Positions 45,883 to 54,586 of a DNA stretch of 64,000 bases are shown here, piece after piece. The notes beneath the pieces are model-generated. The model made no database searches. It saw nothing but the letters and a program-made list of their open reading frames with translations, and was not told the origin of the DNA. The DNA is from Sulfurospirillum sp. 1612 (GTDB taxonomy: Bacteria > Campylobacterota > Campylobacteria > Campylobacterales > Sulfurospirillaceae), in assembly GCF_036556685.1 (NCBI RefSeq), contig NZ_CP140614.1, positions 1,178,001-1,242,000 of the forward strand. Direction: 5' to 3'. The stretch's first letter is position 1, and each line of letters starts with the position of its first letter. The position numbers and the translations under genes were made by a program.

Positions 45883-47215
45883 AGAAATTATTGAGCGGGT
45901 AGAAGGAGAAGCGACACTTGAGCTAGAGTGGGATCATGATAAAATCTCCTATGCAAAAATCAAATTTGCAAACTATCGAGCGATTGAAAAAATTTTACAA
46001 GAGCGCCATCTCTTAGATGCCTTGATGGTCACGCCTAGAGTTTGTGGTATCTGTTCGCACTCACATGTCAACGCCAGCATCTTGGCGATTGAAGATTGCT
46101 ATAGAAATTTAGGTATCGATATCACATTGACACAAAAGGCACAATACCTCAGAGAACTCATATTAAATGCTGAAAAAATTCAAAATCATATCAAATGGTT
46201 TTATTTTCTAATTTTGCCAGAACTCTTTAAAATGAATCAGAAAAAATTTGTCTTAAGTGAACCATTTAGAGACAAAGAGTGGTTTGAAGCACAACAAGCC
46301 ATCACAAACATTCTCAAGATGGGTTCTCTCTTTTCAGGTCAATGGCCTCATGGTTCTTACGTCATGCCCGGGGGTGTCACGTGTGATCCTATCAATAGTG
46401 ATGTGATTAATGCTAAAAACCACTTGATAAAAGTCAAAGATTTTTGTGAAGAGAGATTGTATGGTTGTAGTATTGAAGAGTTTTTAGCTATTGAGTCCAT
46501 GCAAGATATCATCAATATGGATTCTACTTTGGAACATGCTGTTTATATCATGAAGGAAAAAGGCTTCCATCAAACAGGAAAAAGTTATGATAGATTTTTG
46601 ACCTTAGGGGGCTATACGCATTGTGATGCGGCATTGAAAGTATTCAAAACACGTGTCGTCAAGGCAGATGTCAAATTTGTAGAAGAGAGTTTAGAAAATA
46701 GTTTTTTCCAAGAAAAGACCAAGGGATTTACCTATTCTAAAAGTGCCTTATATAAAAAGATGTTTTACGAAGTAGGGCCGTTGTCGCGATTAATGGCCTC
46801 AAAAGACGCTTTGATTCGTGATTGTCATAGACGATGTGCGGATTCTACGATTACAAGAATTGTGGCGAGGATTAAAGAGATTGCCATCTTAATTCAAAGA
46901 TCAGAAATGTTGCTCGATAACATAGATATCCGACAAAAATCGTTGCAAACTCCTAAAAAACTGCCAAAAAATATCACATCTCATGGTGTTGGTGTCATCG
47001 AAGCAGCGAGAGGGTCGCTGATTCATAAGGTTGAAGTCGAAAATGGCTTGATAAAAAGCTATGACATTATTCCGCCAACAGTATGGAATTTAGGCAACGG
47101 AAGCCCCACCAATCCGTCAATTGCGCAAAAAGCAATCATCGGTCTTGATAGTGTGGAAGCAGCAGATTTCATCTTTAAAAGCTTTGATATTTGTTCTGTG
47201 TGTACAACACAATAA
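45872..47215 (+). CDS. Cytoplasmic NiFe hydrogenase large subunit lacking a C-terminal propeptide
   Basis: 447 residues from the ATG at 45872. The N-terminal NiFe motif is RVCGICSHSH. The C-terminal motif is SFDICSVCTTQ, and the protein ends there: the canonical Pro is Ile, the terminal His position is Gln, and there is no extension to be cleaved by a maturation protease. Known H2-sensing hydrogenases (HupUV/HoxBC) also lack the cleavable tail. With the TetR gene upstream this suggests a regulatory or low-turnover enzyme, though a group 2 uptake role is not excluded. Confidence 0.85.
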   Translation: MTTKEIIERVEGEATLELEWDHDKISYAKIKFANYRAIEKILQERHLLDALMVTPRVCGICSHSHVNASILAIEDCYRNLGIDITLTQKAQYLRELILNAEKIQNHIKWFYFLILPELFKMNQKKFVLSEPFRDKEWFEAQQAITNILKMGSLFSGQWPHGSYVMPGGVTCDPINSDVINAKNHLIKVKDFCEERLYGCSIEEFLAIESMQDIINMDSTLEHAVYIMKEKGFHQTGKSYDRFLTLGGYTHCDAALKVFKTRVVKADVKFVEESLENSFFQEKTKGFTYSKSALYKKMFYEVGPLSRLMASKDALIRDCHRRCADSTITRIVARIKEIAILIQRSEMLLDNIDIRQKSLQTPKKLPKNITSHGVGVIEAARGSLIHKVEVENGLIKSYDIIPPTVWNLGNGSPTNPSIAQKAIIGLDSVEAADFIFKSFDICSVCTTQ

Positions 47216-47288
47216 CGCCTTTAGTTTAATAAAACTTTAATTTAATACTAATTTTATCCTATTAATTTGTTACGATATTACACATTAA

Positions 47289-47387
47289 ATTGAATTTATA
47301 TTCAATAAATGACCATTCATTTGCTTTTTATTTATAATTGTGATTTAATGAACTTATAAATAACTATTCATTTACTTATAATGAATA
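47289..47387. promoter_or_regulatory. Cluster of three inverted repeats in the hydA promoter (TetR operator candidates)
   Basis: Within 99 bp: ATTGAAT-TTAT-ATTCAAT (47289-47306, perfect 7-4-7), AAATGA-CCAT-TCATTT (47307-47322, 6-4-6) directly next to it, and TATTCATT-TACTTAT-AATGAATA (47365-47387, perfect 8-7-8). All share TGAAT/ATTCA half-sites, and GACCATTCATT resembles half-sites of known TetR-family operators. The last repeat is 22 bp before the hydA start codon, placed to block initiation. The rest of the 194-bp gap is AT-rich. Confidence 0.55.
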
Positions 47388-47409
47388 AATATTAAAAAGG
47401 AGCAATTTT

Positions 47410-48567
47410 ATGGAGCAAGATAAATTGTACCAAAGTCTCAATGAGAGATTAGGTAAACTTACGAACTTTCCAAAATTGATTGGTAGTGATAATAAATCCA
47501 TTTCATCACTATTGGAAGAGCATGGTATCTCTAGAAGAGATTTTATGAAATGGGCTGCTGGCATGACGGCAATGTTATCATTACCAGCAACATTTACTCC
47601 TCTTGTCGCTAAAGCTGCTGAATTGACAGACCGACTGCCTGTCATCTGGTTGCATATGGCAGAATGTACAGGCTGTAGTGAAAGCTTGCTAAGAAGTGAT
47701 GCCCCGACGATAGATAGTCTTATTTTTGACTATATTTCATTGGAATATCATGAGACATTGATGGCCGCATGTGGCTGGCAAGCAGAAGAAAACTTAGAAC
47801 ATGCTATCAAAAAATATAAAGGTAAATATGTTTTGATGGTAGAAGGTGGAATTCCAGCAGGCAAAAGTAGTTATTTCTTGACAGTTGGTCCTCAAGGTCA
47901 AACAGGTGAATCTCATGCAAAAGAAGCAGCAGAGAGTGCTGCAGCAATTTTTGCGATTGGAACGTGTTCAAGTTTTGGTGGCGTACAAGCGGCTTATCCA
48001 AATCCAACGAATGCACAACCGCTTCATAAAGTTACAGATAAACCTGTTATTAATGTACCAGGATGTCCTCCAAGTGAGAAAAATATTGTTGGTCAAGTAC
48101 TCCATTATCTTTTATTTGGTACCTTACCATCTCTTGATGCCTACAATAGACCAAAATGGGCTTATGGTTTAAGAATTCATGATCTATGTGAACGACGTGG
48201 CCATTTTGATGCCGGTGAATTTGTTCAAGAATTTGGTGATGAAGGTGCAAAAAAAGGGTATTGTCTCTACAAAGTTGGTTGTAAGGGGCCTTATACTTTC
48301 AATAACTGTTCTAGAGAGAAGTTCAATCAACATACCTCATGGCCTGTTCAAGCAGGACATGGATGTATCGGCTGTTCTGAGCCTGATTTTTGGGATAAAA
48401 TGGGACCATTTGAGTCACCGCTTGCTGACAGGCTCTATCATAGTGTGTTTGGTGGACTTGGCGCAGATGCAACTGCTGACAAAATTGGTGTAACCGTTCT
48501 CTCAGCTGCTGCTATTGGTATTGCAGCACATGCAGCGATCACTATAGTAAAAAAACCGAAGGAGTAA
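47410..48567 (+). CDS. hydA: Membrane-bound NiFe hydrogenase small subunit
   Basis: 385 residues. Twin-arginine signal ISRRDFMKWAAG (Arg42-Arg43) for Tat export, the proximal cluster motif ECTGCSES, then GTCSSFGG, NVPGCPPSE, HDLCERRGHFDAGEF, GCKGPYTFNNC and GHGCIGCSEPDFWDKMG, and a C-terminal membrane anchor (about 358-380). The proximal motif has the standard cysteines, without the two extra Cys of O2-tolerant enzymes. Periplasm-facing uptake hydrogenase feeding menaquinone through HydC, as in Wolinella. Confidence 0.95.
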   Translation: MEQDKLYQSLNERLGKLTNFPKLIGSDNKSISSLLEEHGISRRDFMKWAAGMTAMLSLPATFTPLVAKAAELTDRLPVIWLHMAECTGCSESLLRSDAPTIDSLIFDYISLEYHETLMAACGWQAEENLEHAIKKYKGKYVLMVEGGIPAGKSSYFLTVGPQGQTGESHAKEAAESAAAIFAIGTCSSFGGVQAAYPNPTNAQPLHKVTDKPVINVPGCPPSEKNIVGQVLHYLLFGTLPSLDAYNRPKWAYGLRIHDLCERRGHFDAGEFVQEFGDEGAKKGYCLYKVGCKGPYTFNNCSREKFNQHTSWPVQAGHGCIGCSEPDFWDKMGPFESPLADRLYHSVFGGLGADATADKIGVTVLSAAAIGIAAHAAITIVKKPKE

Positions 48568-48571
48568 TAGA

Positions 48572-50293
48572 ATGTCAAAAAGAATAGTTGTTGATCCTAT
48601 AACTAGAATAGAGGGACATTTAAGAGTTGAAGTGGTAGTTGATGATAATAATGTCGTAACGGAAGCATATTCTTCATCTACATTGTGGCGAGGTATTGAA
48701 ACCATTTTAAAAGGAAGAGATCCAAGAGATGCTGGATTCTTTACACAAAGAATCTGTGGTGTTTGTACCTATTCACACTATAAAGCGGGTATCGAAGCTG
48801 TAGAAGACGCCCTAAAAATTGAACCACCACTCAATGCAAAGTTGGTGAGAAACTTGATGAAAGCAGCACTCTTTTTACATGATCATCCCGTTCATTTTTA
48901 TCACTTGCATGGTCTTGATTGGGTTGATGTTGTTTCTGCACTCAGTGCTGATCCTCACAAAGCTGCAGTCGAAGCGTTTAAATATACAGATAGCCCGATT
49001 GCTTGCGGTCAGGACACTTTGGTAGCGACACAAAAAAGAGTTGCAGAATTTGTCAAAAAAGGTCATCTTGGACCATTTGCCAATGCTTATTGGGGAAATA
49101 AAACATATAAATTCACTCCAGAACAAAATCTTATCGCGCTATCGCATTATCTAAAAGCCTTAGAAATGCAACGAACTGCCGCTCAAATGATGGCAATTTT
49201 TGGTGCAAAACAACCGCATCCTCAAAGTTTAACTGTGGGTGGTGTCACATGTATTATGGATATGAAAGATCCAGCAAGACTCGGTGAATATCTCACCAAA
49301 TTCAAAGAAATGGCAGATTTTGTTAATCGTGCTTATTATGCTGATATCGTTATGGCAGCATCTGCATATGCCACTGAGCCAAGTGTCAATGCAGGACTTG
49401 GAACACCAAATCTCATCACAGGTAAATCTTTCTTACTTGCTCAAGATAAGTATTTGTTTGATGATGGTATTATCCTCAATGGTGATATTTCAAAAGTATT
49501 ACCAATCGATGAAAGCAAGATTACAGAAGAAGCAACCCATGCATGGTATGCTGATAATGAAGCTTTGCATCCATATGATGGAAAAACAAATCCAAAATAT
49601 ACAGGATTTAAAGAAGCTGAAACTGTCGATGGTCACGGTAAAATGGTGATGACAAAAGTCTTGCAAGAAGATGGAAAATATTCTTGGGTAAAAGCACCAA
49701 GATATGATGGCAAACCAATGCAAACAGGTCCATTGGCAAATATCGTAGTCAACTATGCCAAAGGCAATCAAAAAGTCGTCAAAGTGGTCGATCAATTCTT
49801 GAAAGATGCCGGTATTCCAATCACGGCAGTATTCTCAACACTTGGTAGAACCGCTGCACGAATGTTAGAGACTAAGATTATTGCAGATAATGCACTTGAA
49901 ACCTTTAACAGTTTGGTTCAAAATCTCAAAACTGATGAATCTACATTTACGACTTATGAAATTGATAAAGATAAAGAGTACAAAGGTAGATATATTGGTG
50001 AAGTTCCAAGAGGAATGCTTAGCCATTGGGTTAGAATCAAAAACGGCGTGATTGAAAATTATCAAGCAGTTGTTCCAACCACTTGGAATGCCAGTCCGAA
50101 AGATGCCAATAATGTCAGAGGACCATACGAAGAATCATTGATAGGATTAAAAATCTCTGATCTTTCACAACCTCTTGAAATTGTAAGAGTAATGCACTCT
50201 TTTGATCCATGTATGGCATGTTCTGTACACGTGATGGATGTAAAAGGAAACGAACTAAGTGAGTATAAGATAGACACAAGTTGCTTTTGCTAG
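48572..50293 (+). CDS. hydB: Membrane-bound NiFe hydrogenase large subunit
   Basis: 573 residues. N-terminal motif RICGVCTYSH and C-terminal DPCMACSVH supply the four NiFe cysteines; the 20 residues after the His form the propeptide removed by the HydD protease downstream. It has no signal and is co-exported with HydA. In contrast, the cytoplasmic large subunit at 45872 has no such tail. Confidence 0.96.
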   Translation: MSKRIVVDPITRIEGHLRVEVVVDDNNVVTEAYSSSTLWRGIETILKGRDPRDAGFFTQRICGVCTYSHYKAGIEAVEDALKIEPPLNAKLVRNLMKAALFLHDHPVHFYHLHGLDWVDVVSALSADPHKAAVEAFKYTDSPIACGQDTLVATQKRVAEFVKKGHLGPFANAYWGNKTYKFTPEQNLIALSHYLKALEMQRTAAQMMAIFGAKQPHPQSLTVGGVTCIMDMKDPARLGEYLTKFKEMADFVNRAYYADIVMAASAYATEPSVNAGLGTPNLITGKSFLLAQDKYLFDDGIILNGDISKVLPIDESKITEEATHAWYADNEALHPYDGKTNPKYTGFKEAETVDGHGKMVMTKVLQEDGKYSWVKAPRYDGKPMQTGPLANIVVNYAKGNQKVVKVVDQFLKDAGIPITAVFSTLGRTAARMLETKIIADNALETFNSLVQNLKTDESTFTTYEIDKDKEYKGRYIGEVPRGMLSHWVRIKNGVIENYQAVVPTTWNASPKDANNVRGPYEESLIGLKISDLSQPLEIVRVMHSFDPCMACSVHVMDVKGNELSEYKIDTSCFC

Positions 50294-50311
50294 AACGAAA
50301 GGGAGTTAATT

Positions 50312-50989
50312 ATGTTAAATAAAAGAACAAAAGAATTAGAATTCTCATCCGGTCTTAGATGGACTCACTGGATCCGAGTTTTTGCGATAACTGCCCTCAC
50401 CGTAACAGGGTTTTATATTGCTTATGTATTTGTTGCGCCAGCACCTTCAGGTACGCCAACGGTATTTCTAAATGCAAAATTTAGAATGTGGCATGAAGTA
50501 GCAGGATTTATCCTCATCGCTGTGACGCTTTACAAATCATACCTGTTTATATTTGGGAAGCTCAGCGGAAAAGAAAGGATATCATTGTATGATGCGTTTA
50601 ATCCAAAAGTTTGGGTTGCACAAATAAAGTATTACCTTTTTATGAGTAAAAAACATCCTAAACTAAAAGGGGTATATAATCCACTACAATTTGTATCGTA
50701 TGTGTTTTTGTATTTCCTTATCTTTATCATTTCATTGACAGGACTTGTCTTGTATGCACGATGTTATGGAGAAGGTTTGGGTGGATTTTTATTACCATAT
50801 ATGGAGCCGATTGAAGCGCTCATGGGTGGTTTGGCAATGGTGAGAGAGATTCACCATATAGCGATGTGGGGTATCTTGATTTTTATTCCTGTACATATCT
50901 ATATGGCTGTTTTCAACTCTATCATGAGTACTGAGGGCTCTATTGATTCAATCATTAGTGGATATCGTTTCACTAAAACTGAAGAGTAA
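50312..50989 (+). CDS. hydC: Hydrogenase cytochrome b subunit
   Basis: 225 residues with four membrane helices (about 20-40, 58-78, 130-150 and 185-205). Histidines for two b hemes are seen in LRWTHWIR, MWHEVAGF and REIHHIAMWGILIFIPVHIYM. It passes electrons from the HydA clusters to menaquinone. Third gene of the hydABC operon. Confidence 0.92.
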   Translation: MLNKRTKELEFSSGLRWTHWIRVFAITALTVTGFYIAYVFVAPAPSGTPTVFLNAKFRMWHEVAGFILIAVTLYKSYLFIFGKLSGKERISLYDAFNPKVWVAQIKYYLFMSKKHPKLKGVYNPLQFVSYVFLYFLIFIISLTGLVLYARCYGEGLGGFLLPYMEPIEALMGGLAMVREIHHIAMWGILIFIPVHIYMAVFNSIMSTEGSIDSIISGYRFTKTEE

Positions 50990-50998
50990 GAGTTTCTC

Positions 50999-51538
50999 TT
51001 GAAAATTTTAATATTAGGAATTGGCAATGTGATGTTCTCCGACGAAGGTGTCGGAGTGCATCTTTGCCATTTGATGGAAGAAAAATATGAATTTTCCTCA
51101 GAAGAGCATACTTTAGATTTCATCGATGGTGGTACACTTGCTGAGAGATTGATTCCCATCATTGCAGAATATGATTATGTTATCGTCTTTGATTGTGTTG
51201 ATGCCAAAGGTGGAGAAATCGGAGATGTTTACTTCTTTGATTTTGAAAATGTACCAGATAGCATTACATTTCAAGGTAGTGTTCATGAGGTAGAAATGCT
51301 TCAAACATTAAGCATGATGGATATGTTAGGTGATAGGCCACCGACTAAAATAATCGGTATTATTCCGGAAGTGGTCAGTGAAACAACATTGCATCTAACA
51401 GACAAGTTGATTGCCGGAACGGCTATCATGGAAAAGGTATTTTTAAAACATATGGATGAATTGGGATTTAAATACCAGTTAAAACAAGAGATTGACATAC
51501 AAAGCATCGCCAACAAGGCATGCGCACAATTTGCATAA
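50999..51538 (+). CDS. hydD: Hydrogenase maturation endopeptidase
   Basis: 179 residues starting at a TTG, required to include the N-terminal ILGIGNVMFSDEGVG motif whose Glu16-type residue binds nickel in HycI/HybD proteases. It cleaves the HydB C-terminal tail. The conserved Asp (FDCVDA) and His (QGSVHEVEM) ligands are also present. It lies nine bases after hydC. Confidence 0.92.
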   Translation: MKILILGIGNVMFSDEGVGVHLCHLMEEKYEFSSEEHTLDFIDGGTLAERLIPIIAEYDYVIVFDCVDAKGGEIGDVYFFDFENVPDSITFQGSVHEVEMLQTLSMMDMLGDRPPTKIIGIIPEVVSETTLHLTDKLIAGTAIMEKVFLKHMDELGFKYQLKQEIDIQSIANKACAQFA

Positions 51539-51560
51539 GAAAAACAAGGGTAATAATAAA

Positions 51561-53249
51561 ATGGTAATAGCTTATAGATTTGAATATATATCAACCAATA
51601 GAGTATTGGAAAATTTCTTAAAAGAAATTTGTGATGAATTTAAGATTGATTATTCAATCGAAAAAGACGGTACAATCGTCACATTATTTGTAAGTGGTAC
51701 TGAAGAAGTTTTGCATAAATTTGCTGATTTCATATCATTTTATCTACCCTTGTCTATCTTTCTAAAAGCAACCCATGTGGAAGCTGTAGATTCGATGCCA
51801 AAAAGCAATGTCAAAATCAAACCTTGCGAGATTGCGTTGCCTTTTAGCAAAAAGGCTATAACGCTAGCAAAGGATAAAAATTCTGTTTTTTGGAATAATC
51901 CTTTTACTCCTAATGAGGTCGGAAAGGTTTGTGTCGATTGTGAAGCATCCCTGATTTTTAGTAAGAACAACAACATTCTAATCGCCAATAATGCCATCGC
52001 ACACCATAAGGTCTACCAAGAAGTAGCCGAATTGATTGCAAAAAATGAAGTTGTTTTTATTAAAATGCCAGGTGGTGATTTTGCTTTTTCTAAAGTATCC
52101 AAAAAACACGTTCACCAACAAGATGATGCCATCATCATACCGACAGATTTGTCAAATGCTCAAAAGATGGTGCTACTAGATGAAAATGAAATCCGAAATC
52201 TTGCTTCAATAGAAAAGCCAATTATCAATGCAAGAATCAACTCAATTTATGCAGCCAAAGGAATATTGGATGAAAAAAGTGTCAAAATTCAGATGCCAAA
52301 TACAATTCTTTTGCAACTTATCTGTGAAGAGTTGTATAAAATCGGTGTCGATTTTGTAGTCAAATCCCATCTTGTAGGCGAGAAAAATTATTCGATTGAT
52401 TTTGAGGCCGTACCTCCTAAAATCGATTCGATGGAAATAACAGTACTAGAGAATAATGAAGTATTGATTTTAAAAGAGTATGAAGGCGCTCCAGAGCATC
52501 TCGTACAAGGGTTAGAAAAGCTTACAAATCCAGCAATTCGTCAATACGCATCCATACTCAATGAACGTGCTCTTTTTAATGCTAAAACCAGTTGTTTTTA
52601 TTTTAGTAAGACTCATGACGATGCCATTTTGTTTCATGATGAAGAACACGGCATGCTAGAGTTGAGTAAATTTCCACTTTATCCTTCCATTGCAGCTATC
52701 TTTGCAGCAATCGAAGATGCCGGTGAGACCGGTAAAAAATTAATCAAAAATTATAAAGCAGCATTTCCAGAGATTTTTCAACATGCCCTTGATACTGAAG
52801 TGCCGCAAAGATTGCCGCAAAACCTCTTTCATCTTTTTGCATTTGCATCTGTTATCTTAGGATTAAGTGAAGATTTTGAAAACGGTGCTGAAAAATTGAT
52901 GGATCATGCCCTGGGTTTTGGTGGTCAAAAAGGGCCAAGAATCGAGTTTACACTCAAAGAAAAAACAAAAGTACACTCAGACTTTGATGCCATCAAAATG
53001 ATACGCAGTGCGATGAGTTTCAAACTAGCCGGCACAGATGATGCCACGCTAAGCTTTGGTTTTTTAGATAGTTTTTCATATTTTGTCTCTGATATTGCAG
53101 ATGCCCATAAAGAAACCCTATCAAGCTCTGCTATGACGCTTGGTGGTTCACTTTTTGGATACAAACGCCTTAGCGAGATGACATGTAAAAACTTACTTTC
53201 CAGTCATAAAATATACTTTAACCGAGAGTTGCCAATCGACAATATTTAA
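51561..53249 (+). CDS. hydE: HydE, hydrogenase accessory protein distantly HypF-like
   Basis: 562 residues from the ATG at 51561 (AAGGGTAA upstream); a longer frame to 51492 overlaps hydD. It corresponds to the fifth gene of the Wolinella hyd operon and to H. pylori HP0635. A CVDC pair in NEVGKVCVDCEASLIF and the C-terminal region LPQNLFHLFAFASVILGLSEDFENGAEKLMDHA loosely recall HypF, but the acylphosphatase start and zinc fingers of HypF are missing. Probably needed for hydrogenase maturation; mechanism unknown. It ends at a strong terminator. Confidence 0.75.
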   Translation: MVIAYRFEYISTNRVLENFLKEICDEFKIDYSIEKDGTIVTLFVSGTEEVLHKFADFISFYLPLSIFLKATHVEAVDSMPKSNVKIKPCEIALPFSKKAITLAKDKNSVFWNNPFTPNEVGKVCVDCEASLIFSKNNNILIANNAIAHHKVYQEVAELIAKNEVVFIKMPGGDFAFSKVSKKHVHQQDDAIIIPTDLSNAQKMVLLDENEIRNLASIEKPIINARINSIYAAKGILDEKSVKIQMPNTILLQLICEELYKIGVDFVVKSHLVGEKNYSIDFEAVPPKIDSMEITVLENNEVLILKEYEGAPEHLVQGLEKLTNPAIRQYASILNERALFNAKTSCFYFSKTHDDAILFHDEEHGMLELSKFPLYPSIAAIFAAIEDAGETGKKLIKNYKAAFPEIFQHALDTEVPQRLPQNLFHLFAFASVILGLSEDFENGAEKLMDHALGFGGQKGPRIEFTLKEKTKVHSDFDAIKMIRSAMSFKLAGTDDATLSFGFLDSFSYFVSDIADAHKETLSSSAMTLGGSLFGYKRLSEMTCKNLLSSHKIYFNRELPIDNI

Positions 53250-53256
53250 ACCCGCT

Positions 53257-53277
53257 AAAACCAAGACTATTGGTTTT
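53257..53277 (+). terminator. Intrinsic terminator of the hyd operon
   Basis: Stem AAAACCAA / TTGGTTTT (8 bp) with a 5-base loop GACTA, followed on the plus strand by a further T. It contains the stop codon of the convergent MFS gene (53267-53269), so it can act in both directions. Confidence 0.65.
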
Positions 53278-54472
53278 TACGAAGGCGTGGCAAAAATACT
53301 ATCAAAATAATGACAGCGATTAGACCTTGCAATGTTATAGTATGTTCTGCTCCGATATAATGAGATAGCGTCCCCACCATGAGCGCGCCTAGTGGCTGCA
53401 TACCAAAAAGTGCCATAGCAAAATAACTCACAACACGTCCACGCATCTCTATGGATGATGTGGTCTGCAACAGTGTGTTGATAATAGCGATTTGCATCAT
53501 CATCCCAAAACCGGTGATGGTTGCGAAGAAAAAAGCAAATGTTAGCGTATGAGAATTGGAAAAGAAAAGCAAGCCGACTGCGAAGATTGCAATCGCTGCA
53601 ATGAGAATTTTCTTGAGATTGATGCTAGATTTAAGCGATGCTAAAGTAATAGCACCAAAAAATGCACCGATTCCAATACAACTATTGAGATATCCAAATG
53701 TCGAAGCATTGCCAGCTAATGAAACTTTGGCGATAATCGGAAGTAGGGTGATATATGGCAACACCAAAAAGCTCATCAAAGAGAGTAATAAAATCAACAT
53801 TCCAATCATCGGAGTGGCTTTGATATAAGACAATCCCTCTTTGATATCTTCTACCATCTTTTTACTGCTGACTGTGGGAATATAATCAGGAAGTCGCATC
53901 ATGAGCAAGGAACCAATGACGGCAATAAAACTAATGGCATTGATAGCAAAACAAAAACCAGCACCCACTTGGTCTAGCAAAATCCCAGAAATAGCAGGTC
54001 CGATTAGACGGGCGAGATTTACCATCGAAGAATTCAGCGCGATAGCATTGCCCAGATACTCTTTTTTATCAACCATGTGATGCACTAAAGATTGTCTTGT
54101 GGGAACATCAAAAGCGTTAATAATGCCAAGAAAAATACTCAGAACTAAAATCTCCCAGACTGTATAAGCAGTAAAAAAGACAATCAAAGTCATCAAAGTC
54201 GCTTGAATCATCGAAGCAATTTGTGTTATAAGTAACATTTTATATCGGTTGTGTCTATCGGCGATTGTTCCCCCAATCAGTGAAAATAAAAAAGAAGGAA
54301 ATTGCGTAGCAAACACCGCAACACCTAACATAAAAGCCGATTGCGTCATCTCATATATGATCCAATATACGGCTGTTCTTTGTATCCAAGTCCCCATCAT
54401 GGAGATAGACTGTCCGAAAAAAAAGAGTCGATAATTGCGACTGTGAAAGGCATTAAAGGTATTGATATTCAT
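53267..54472 (-). CDS. MFS exporter (EntS/MFS_3-like)
   Basis: 401 residues, 12 predicted membrane helices. The opening FHSRNYRLFFFGQSISMMGTWIQRTAVYWI and the GGTIADRHNRYKMLL loop between helices 2 and 3 (MFS signature) match the MFS_3 group that includes the enterobactin exporter EntS. Substrate unknown. No siderophore genes are nearby. The start has no strong ribosome-binding site. Confidence 0.8.
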   Translation of the reverse strand: MNINTFNAFHSRNYRLFFFGQSISMMGTWIQRTAVYWIIYEMTQSAFMLGVAVFATQFPSFLFSLIGGTIADRHNRYKMLLITQIASMIQATLMTLIVFFTAYTVWEILVLSIFLGIINAFDVPTRQSLVHHMVDKKEYLGNAIALNSSMVNLARLIGPAISGILLDQVGAGFCFAINAISFIAVIGSLLMMRLPDYIPTVSSKKMVEDIKEGLSYIKATPMIGMLILLLSLMSFLVLPYITLLPIIAKVSLAGNASTFGYLNSCIGIGAFFGAITLASLKSSINLKKILIAAIAIFAVGLLFFSNSHTLTFAFFFATITGFGMMMQIAIINTLLQTTSSIEMRGRVVSYFAMALFGMQPLGALMVGTLSHYIGAEHTITLQGLIAVIILIVFLPRLRKNQ

Positions 54473-54552
54473 GAATTCTAACTGCTTTGTACTTGTAAAT
54501 TTTATATTTTTATCTTTTGAAATCCTATCACTTTTATACTTAATTTTTGTGT

Positions 54553-54558
54553 TATAAT
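54553..54558 (+). promoter_or_regulatory. -10 box (TATAAT) that rules out the first in-frame ATG of the radical SAM gene
   Basis: The TATAAT overlaps an in-frame ATG at 54557, so that codon would not be transcribed. Transcription should start near 54565, and the next start with a ribosome-binding site (AAAGGA) is the TTG at 54587. Confidence 0.55.
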
Positions 54559-54586
54559 GTCAAAATATACTGAAAGGAACGAACTT

